This document shows positions 30,301-39,300 of a DNA stretch of 64,000 nt, one piece after another. Made by a program: the position numbers and the translations under genes. Source of the stretch: Strigamia acuminata (lineage: Eukaryota > Arthropoda > Chilopoda > Geophilomorpha > Linotaeniidae); NCBI GenBank assembly GCA_949358305.1, contig OX442316.1, forward strand, positions 13,206,001 to 13,270,000, in the 5' to 3' direction. Every line of letters begins with the position of its first letter. The first letter of the stretch is position 1. A model generated the notes under the pieces. That model had not been told where the DNA came from and did not search any database. It saw only the letters and a program-made list of their open reading frames with translations.

Positions 30301-33300
30301 ATGGTGACGTCAGTGTGCGAACAGATGGAGATCCAGCAGCACCTGGTCTCGAACTCGACCAAAGAGAAAACACGGGTCAAGTGATTGATAAGATAAAAGA
30401 AAGGTAAATGTTGTGGCAAGCGAGAGAAATGAGATTTGTTAAGGTGTATTGATCGAGAGAACACGGGGTGGTAATTCTCGTAATTGTATGCATATGCAAG
30501 TTTGAGATGGGATGGGTCGAGTAATGCATTGCTCGCTTAAATTAAGTTGTTGATGGTGGCAATGTTTGAGTTTGTGTTGTCCTGAACGCATTATTCGCAA
30601 TTAAAAAACGCATTAACGGGGACTAATGAGATGGCGAATGTAGTCGACTTATAATTACATGTGAAATTCAATGCTATTCCGCCCATATTTACAGTTAATG
30701 GGTTTATGAAATAAAAAATGTAGAACGTCGCGAATTTTATGTTATTCATGAATACAAAACTAAATTGAATTTTTGGAATAAATTTTGTCGTTGATCTTTG
30801 GTGTGAGAAATTTTTCTTCTTTGAATGAAGTGGAATTTGAAGAATTAAAATTTCTGAATGGAAATAAAGGCGAATTCCTTTAATGACACGAGTGTTTCTA
30901 ACGTCTGAATAGGTGGCATGATTTTGCTAGTCAATATGTTTGTTCGGTTGTGCGTTAGTGTAATGTATTTAATTGGGACTTGTATTCGTGTTGATTGCTG
31001 CTATGAATATATTCCAGGTTGCTCAGGGTTAAATGTTTACACGGACTTCATTGAAATCAAGAGTTAGGTGCGGGTTGCTGTTTAATTACGCGATTCTGAT
31101 TCGCGCTCGAAATGCTGTTTGTGTAGAATTAATCGGAGCGTGAAAAGCGATTTATGATCACTCAGGTTAATGGCTATTCTCAATACTTGCGGTTTCGTGC
31201 GTTGGCACCACATGGCATAATCAAACATTTGACAACGCCATCCGCGGAAAGCATCCAATTATTTTCCTCGGCTACAAATTCTTGTTAATGCTACTTTTAC
31301 AATTGCTAATCAAGCCTAATTTGTGTTTTAATTAATTTTTTGCAGGTCCCTTGCTGCCGCGACAAGAAGAAGTTGTCACTGCCAATGCCACTTTACTAAC
31401 GATACGGCTCGTGCGATGGCCTGACGGTGGTTGCCCGGTGCTGTATTTCGTTGTGGAGTACAAGTCGAGAGACGAGCAAAGATGGCTGCTCGTTTCGAAT
31501 AACTTGGCACCGCAACACGAGGTAGTTGTCGTGCCTGATTTGAGATCCGAGACCTGGTATGCCATTCGGGTGACTGCGCATAATGAGGCGGGATCGACGA
31601 TCGCTCTTTTTGATGTGGCTACACTTTCTTACGCTGGAGGTAAACTTAACAATTCAATTTGATTTTATGCAAAGTGAGGAATTAGAATTAACGTTGCGCT
31701 CACTCTTTAATTCTTGGAAGATTATTATTTTTTTTTTAAATTTATTTTATTCATTTATTCGTTTATCGTCGCTTAATAAGAGAAAAATTATATTTTGAGA
31801 TTACTGTACTGAAGAGATAGGAAATCTGGACAGTTTATTGATAATCTTTTGCCCTTGGAGCTTTGCCGAAGTCTACATCGAAATAAAATTTCGATTTTCC
31901 TCAACGGATTATTATGAGATGCAGGGACGACTGGAGGTTTTGCCAGAACCTCGGGAAAAAGTTGTTAGTGGGGCCCCAGAATCGAAAAATCATATAATTT
32001 TATTAAATTTTATTAAATTTGAAAGTGCGGGCCCCTAAAAGCGTCTGAGGTTCTGACTATTGTGCGATCTTTTCTACAGAAATTTTATTTTGTAAATTCC
32101 TGAAAGAAATATTAGTAAATGGTGCACATTTCCTGTAGATGATAAAAAAGATATTGAAAAAAATAGTATACCGGTAGTATACTCAGTGGTGTAGCGATAG
32201 GTACTATTAACATGTTATCAAAGAGGTATTGGTGGGTGCTACCTTTTGGATCAAGGCGTGTGATCAGATTGGACCATTTGTCAAAAGAGCACGTGAAAAG
32301 CGTTGGTCAATGGCTGCTTATCCACTGATATAGCCGTTGTGTGCCAGTAGATGTAATATCCTTTGCTACATTTCTGTTAGTTCGCTCCATGGCTGGGAAA
32401 AAGGTCGGGCAAGTTGACCTTCCCAATGGAATCGATTGCGTGAGTTGATTACTGCGTGGTTGCTTATATTTTGCCAATTTCCCTTCGTCCAATCAATAAA
32501 TGTCAACGAGAAACTTTTTTTCTGAATAATATTTTTTCTTTTTTTTAGTGCAATGAGCATTGGCCCTGTTTTTTTGAGTGCAACTACTCCTTTCTTGGCG
32601 GTTTGTCTTTTCCACCTTCACATGCAGCTGTGCCGAGTTTATCGGCAGAGAAAGAAAAGTGCAGCTGCGGTTGCTTTCACATTGCTCGTTAATCAAGCAC
32701 CTAGAGGGAAAAATTTTCATAAAATTTTTTCTCCTTCTATATCTGTACTCCTCATTCATATCTTCAACTGCAGGTCAAATGTAATGAATCAGTTTCAGTC
32801 CTTCGGCGATTGTCGGTTAACTTTATTTGCTCCAATTCATTGTGAATTGATTTATTTTATTTTTTATTTTGGTGTATAATATTTTTGGTTTTGATATTTT
32901 TCTCTGTTATTTATTCGGCATTTTATCGGAACGGCGCATCAATTTGCACTTATCTTGCGAAATGGTATTGTGAGATTTTTTTCGGCGTGAAAAACGATAT
33001 ACACGATAGAAAATGCACAAGTACATTTTGTTTTCATCGTTTTTCTTTTAATGAATGCGAAAGTTGTTGACGACTAAAAGTTATGTCGCATCTCTCGGGC
33101 ATTTTGAGCGTTGAAACGCCGTTTTTCTTATTGCAAACACAAATATCGATTCAATTGGTACGAAAGCAAAGTGAAGCTTATATGGATTGTTTGAGAAAAA
33201 CTTTTTTTTTCTTCATATTCATTGTTTTTTTTTCTCCTGGTGTCAAGTGAGTCGCAAAGACATCCGTTTGTCTTGGCACCCAAGTGTATCGTAAATATTT

Positions 33301-36300
33301 CATCCGATGCCGGCCAACATTTTAATGCCGTAGCTCTTGCCAAAAGATTTGCTTTTTATTTTTTCCTTATTTTAAGAGTGCGCCAGTGTTGGCTTTAAAG
33401 TTGTACGTGATGCATTCGGGTGGAAATTTTTTTATGGGTTTTTGTTTGCCACGATTTGGGCGCGCATTTGTTCAGCCACCTGTGAAACTAGAATGAGGAA
33501 TTAAAAGAAAATGGTGGGTGTTGCAGTTAGAATGGGAATAAATGAGCAAAGTAAGCAGTCAGGGTGAACTCAACAGTGAGGAAAGTAGCATTTAATTGAC
33601 ATTTGTGACACATTAGCACAATTTACGAGCTGGTGTCTTGCGTCGAACACAATAAGCTCGTCGACGCTCATTTGGGGTCATTCGAGGCAAGTTTGCGTGG
33701 CCACAGGAATTTGACTTGCAATAGACTCGTGAAAAGTTGGCGTGTAATTCGTAACTGGTTCGCAGTTAATGGTTTGGAATTTGTCTTGGAGAAGCGAAAT
33801 ACAATTAGCATTCATTACAAAGTGCAATCGATTTAAATCATTCTCGCTTGAGTTGTTGGATTATTTTAATTGCAGGTACTGTAGGACCAGGTGTGTTGGT
33901 GAAATCGCCTTCAAGTGCACTACCATTTTATAAAGATGTCTCCGTAATTCTGCCTGTTGTAATATCAACTATAATCACGCTGACCACTTTGTTCGGCATG
34001 TGCCTGTGCCTTCATAGAAGGAGAGGGGTTTTACTTCGCCAAGAAGGTACGTGGAAACATAATGATTATAATTACTAGTATTATTATTAGAAGCACATTG
34101 GTTGACATATACTATAATTCACTATTTATGATGTCACATGTCCAGCAGTCTGTCTGTTCATCAAGTGTAATGATAAAATTAGCCTTTTTACTCAAAAAAT
34201 AAAAAAGTAGTGTTACAACACAGTAGTAAAGAATTCTGTGTGTTGTAACAGTTTGTAACGATGTGAGAGAGAGGCGCATTTAAATAAAGAAAATACTGAC
34301 TTTATTTTAAACAAAATTTAAACAATTGTGGATTACACACTCTTGTGAGCTATTTGGTGTTTCCAAACAGAAATTTAAGGGCTGGATATTTTCTAAAGTA
34401 ATGATTATAAAAGCTATTTAGTTACTCTGGTATTGTTTGGAGGAATGTGGAAAAAGTAGCGTTCAAAGTCTTTAATTTTAGCCAAAGAAAAATGTGAATT
34501 TCATCCAGGTTGATAGGTTAAGATTCACCTTGTGTGGAGTGTCGTGCCAAAGGCTATATAGCCACCGAGAGAAAAATGTGAATTGCATCCAAGTTTAGAT
34601 TCTCAGGGTGTCGAGTGTCGTGTTAAATTGATGGGGCAACTGGCCAGCATGCGGGGGACCTGGAGGTCCAAGTTACCAATTCAATTTTGCCCTTTTCTAC
34701 TATACTGTACAGTATAGGTATTTGAATTTTTTTTCCCGATGCATTTACAGAGGCGAAATAAATATCTTATTTTGGAGCTTTGTTGTGCAAGGTTCTTAGG
34801 TTTCATTAGCGCTCTGTTCGAGTGAACTCAAAGTGAGAGATTTTGGTTAATGCTGTTTACTTCTTCGTTGCAGTTGGAACGCCTGAGAAAAAGGCAGCTT
34901 TGACTGCGGATTACGATGCTAGTAGAGGATCAACTGGAGTGAGAAAAGTTCATCCGCCTACCTCGTGTGATATTAACAGGGGTGTTCACCTTAATTCAGG
35001 TAAGGTGCATTTTCTCCGTTCGCTTCATCTTCCAATTCTCCAGCAACTCACGTCGCAACCATCTGTATACCGAGACGAGGATTGAATAAAATAAATGATT
35101 TGCATCATTCACATAAAAGCGCAACCGCCATTCGTGGCACTTTGCCACGTTCTTTTCTACGTTCTTTTCGTGCCCGAATGGATAATGTGTGAGAAAGAGA
35201 GACAATGGTGTCGTGGTTTTTTTTTTTTTGGTTTTTTTTTTTTTAGTAGTAGACAAAATTGCTTTTCTCTTTTGCCAATCAAGGTGTCCTCCTTCTGGTT
35301 TGGAAAAACAGCAGATATTTGTGTCTCGGTGCATAGCTGTCAATCAGACGAGACAGTAATGAGGTCGAGTTGTTCAGTCGTTGATGGACAACACTAGCAA
35401 TCAAGTCGACGCCAGGGTTAGTCAGTTGAGTTTGTGTTAAGGCGGTAGGTGGAGTAGGATGTAAAAAAGAATCGACCTTTTTCTGAGTGGGTGGGAGCTT
35501 CCAAACGGGCGTCCGGACAGGCACGCGCTGTCGTGAAAGAACAAAAGGACGCGCGGTAATTACTGTGGCCTGTCACGAACTGTGGCAAATGGTCGAAAAA
35601 GGAAAAGAAGCGCTGACAGTTTACATTCTTGTTCATTCAATGTGAATTGAAGGACTTGTTTGGAAGAAATAAAATACTACACGAAGATATCAAAATTGTT
35701 TGGTTTTGTTTTTTGTGTGTAAAAATGTGTATACTTGTTTAATTTTAAAAATAAATTGAAATTAAGTGACAATTAAGTTGCTTTTCGACTTTAAACGTTA
35801 AATTAATATTAGGAAAAAGTACGAAGTTGACAGAAAGTTGGAGGAATGAAGCAAAAAAAAAAAAAAAGATGTAGTGTGAAATAAGTGTAGTGAAAGTTTT
35901 TGTATTTGTCTGTAGCGAACCCCAGTGAAGACGTGTGCCCTTACGCCACCTTCAGGCTGCCGTCGCATGCCAACAAGGAGAGTGAAGAAACTTACCAGCT
36001 GCAAAATTTCACACTTCTGGCTGAAAAAGGAGTTCTTTGTAATTCACAGCATCGCACCTCTTCTGACTTTGTGAGTTTTCTTTTCAATTTTTCATAAATG
36101 CTGAGCAAACGGAACTGCTGACTTGAATTAATTCTTCTTTATTAATATTAAAAGAAAAAGCGAAGTAAACAAAACTTATAAGTCGGGAATTTTTTTTTTA
36201 AAATAAGGTCTGACAATCAATGAAAGTTTTCTAGCTTATTTCTTTTTTCCGGAGAAGTTTTAATTAATTTTAGATGTTTTGTAAGTTTTGAAGTCGTTGA

Positions 36301-39300
36301 TTTTTTTTCTTTTGATACAATGTATCAATTTGAAGGAACTAATTTTATTACATGTGAGTTTTAGTAAGTTTGCGCGGTTGATCTTCCTTTTGTAATTTGG
36401 GTCTAATAACCATCCATAATGTGACGAGGTTGGCGTTGCACAGTTTGGGGGAACCACCAATGAATTCATTGCACTGTGCTATTGCACGACATTGCAAACA
36501 AATCAAAGCAGAACGTGAGCGCGTGTGTGGCATCTGTGCGGAATCTGCAAAGCATCGATGAGAAATTTTATTAAAAAGATTGTTTAAACAGTTTATGTGG
36601 GATTATAAATTTTAACACGAAAGGTTAAATCTTGATTTTACGTCAGAAAATCGATGTAATTGCAGTCAATTATTTTTTTTATGAGTATGAAACAACCGTC
36701 TTTTCTCAGTGGTATTATCTGCCGCTTAAAGGCGACTAATTGAAATCAGAATTTTTCTATTGCTTGAGATTTTTTTGCACCTGCTGGGTTTTTCCACTTG
36801 AAGAAATCTCTGAAAAACAGTAGAAATTTTGAACCGATTGTCGGTTGAAATCTGCAAAAATAAAATTGAATTTTTATTTTTATTCATGGTTCAAAAATAC
36901 ATTGGAATTAGATTGAATTATATATATATTGCATGTTATTGGTTTGTAAATGATGATACGTTTTGTAAAATGTATTAAAGCTATTTAATTCTGCGAAATG
37001 CTAGACATTTTGAATGCAATATATTGTAAAATATATTTTTGAACCGTATGCGTTAAGAAACGAAACCAACACTTTACTACGTGAATGTGGAACCTAATGT
37101 GTCCCTTGAACGCTTCATTTGTTCCCTCAAATCTGCTATTATGCTGGTATTATTGAACTTCTACGTACAATTTGCCGAACCACCCTTATAAATTGCTTTA
37201 ATCAACGATTCCAATAAAAATTCATTGAGTGAAATAAATTTCGTGACTTGAGGTGCCCGCATCTGCCCCTATACTTGAGTGTGTATCGGTTTATTGAAGC
37301 ACAAGACTAATTTGACTTTAAAACAGTGTAACTATATCCATTTTGATTATTCTCTACTTGCAGTTTTTAAAGTTTACTTAATACTCGATGTTCGCGTTCA
37401 ATTGACTTTGGTAGTATATTTTTATCAAATCCTGTTTTTATACACTTGAGGCAGCAGTTTAAGTGAAGATTGTGCGGCTCAATTGTTTCACTTTTACGCT
37501 TGTTTTGGTAGGATAGGTTGCCATAGAAACACATGCCTCGCAGTCACGTATTGGAAAAGCTGGCAACTGCACGTTGCTTAAACATTTCTATTGACTCGTC
37601 TTGTGGTAGTGAGCGACTCCTTGGAGGATGAAGGAGATTAGCTTCGAGAGAACAGCTGATAACTCGCACTGCCCATGTTTCAGCCTATCAGACAACGGAT
37701 CAGAGCGAGAAAGAGATAACTAATAGAGTAATTACTTTAATTAGCGGATGCCTTTGGCTGCCATCGCGTGCCATCATGTGGATAAGTTTTCTCCAAGAAT
37801 TGACTCGACTGCGTGTGTCAATTTTTATATTCTGTTTGGGAAATCTGGAGACTTGTAGCCGAGTTGGAGGCTATTTGTAAGGTCTGCACCTCTTGTTGGA
37901 TCATATTTATATATATTTCATTGACTGTCAAGGCTTATAAACGGAGCAAGGCCAGCAAGGGGGGAAAACAGAGTTGGAATTGTACTAGAGATATAGATAA
38001 GTTGAGTTGTTTGGAAGTAGAGATGTGAGTGGTCCATCTGTTATTGCAATATCGCTAATGGTTCCAGCAGACGCGTGCCAGCTCTCCATAATCGTTATCT
38101 GAAATTGAGAACGCATTTGGTGAGCTCATACAGAGTAAAAATAGATAAATTGATGTATACTTTTTCCGGAGAAAGAGTTAATTTATTTTATTTTCACTTT
38201 ATTTCTACGCGGTTGCTATTTTTATGTGGGGAACATTACACGAAAGCCGATTAATAATGCAAAACATTTCTGTTTTCTGTTTTGTTGCTGCTCAAATAGA
38301 ATTTTTTTATTTGAGAATTTGATTTCATTTTTTTTGTTGTCTCTTTTTTTTTTTTAATATATTTTTTTTTTGTGGAAATTTCAAATTTATATTTTTATTA
38401 AATTTAATTTGGGACAAAAAGAGAAAAATTTGTCTCCTGATTGTTTCCGTTTCTTATTTTATTTTCGATTTTCCACCATCCTCTTTAATATGCGGCAGCA
38501 GACCGACTTAAACGCAATCTGTATGACTGAAGAATTGATTTTCCGTGCACCATAATTTAATAAAAACATCACTATTTTGAAGAAAGAAACAGACAACGAG
38601 AATGGAAGGGAAAAAATATAAAAAATATATATATAAAGCGAGAATAACAGCTGTGTTCTTGTGAACAGATGTCGAAGCTCGATACCAAAGGCAATGAACG
38701 CTTTTAGATGAAATAATAAAAAAAAATAAAAAATAAAAATTTCTAATTTTCGTTTTTAATTTTAATTTTAACTTTAAAAAAAAAAGATCACAGCGAAAAA
38801 AATGGAATCAGTTGAGAAATAACATTTGAGTTTGTTATTACATTTGGTCATTAATTTTTAAGCGCGAGTTTTATTCTCGTCAGATGTGATGGGCAAGTTC
38901 ATCAATCATTTAATGGGAATTAAGGAGAATCTTGGTGGACATCTACAAGAGGAATTCCGAACAGTATTAATTAAAAATCTTATTAAGGTAGCACGTGCAA
39001 TGAAGCAATGTTTAATCAGTTTGATCCCGGTTAAGCGGACCCGGGTATAATCCCGACTCAAAATCATGGCAGGTTTTACGTTATTGATTGATCCAGGTGA
39101 ACGCTATAATGAATCAATACAACAATGATTATAAAAGTTTTATACCAATCATAAATCATGTTGTTCGCGAGACCTAAGCACTAAATTGTAAAAGGTGTAA
39201 ATATGATGTTCACATGATCACCTCAGCTTAAATGGAGTGGGGGACGTTTAATGGTGTGTTAAATTCGAGTCAAAGCTTCTTTTTTTCTTTGTAAACATGT

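Noticed and set aside
32549-32700. Possible alternative transmembrane exon after a strong T tract and TTTAG
   Set aside because: The hydrophobic reading frame needs entry in phase 2, whereas the FN3-6 exon leaves in phase 1. In phase 1 a stop appears at the third codon.
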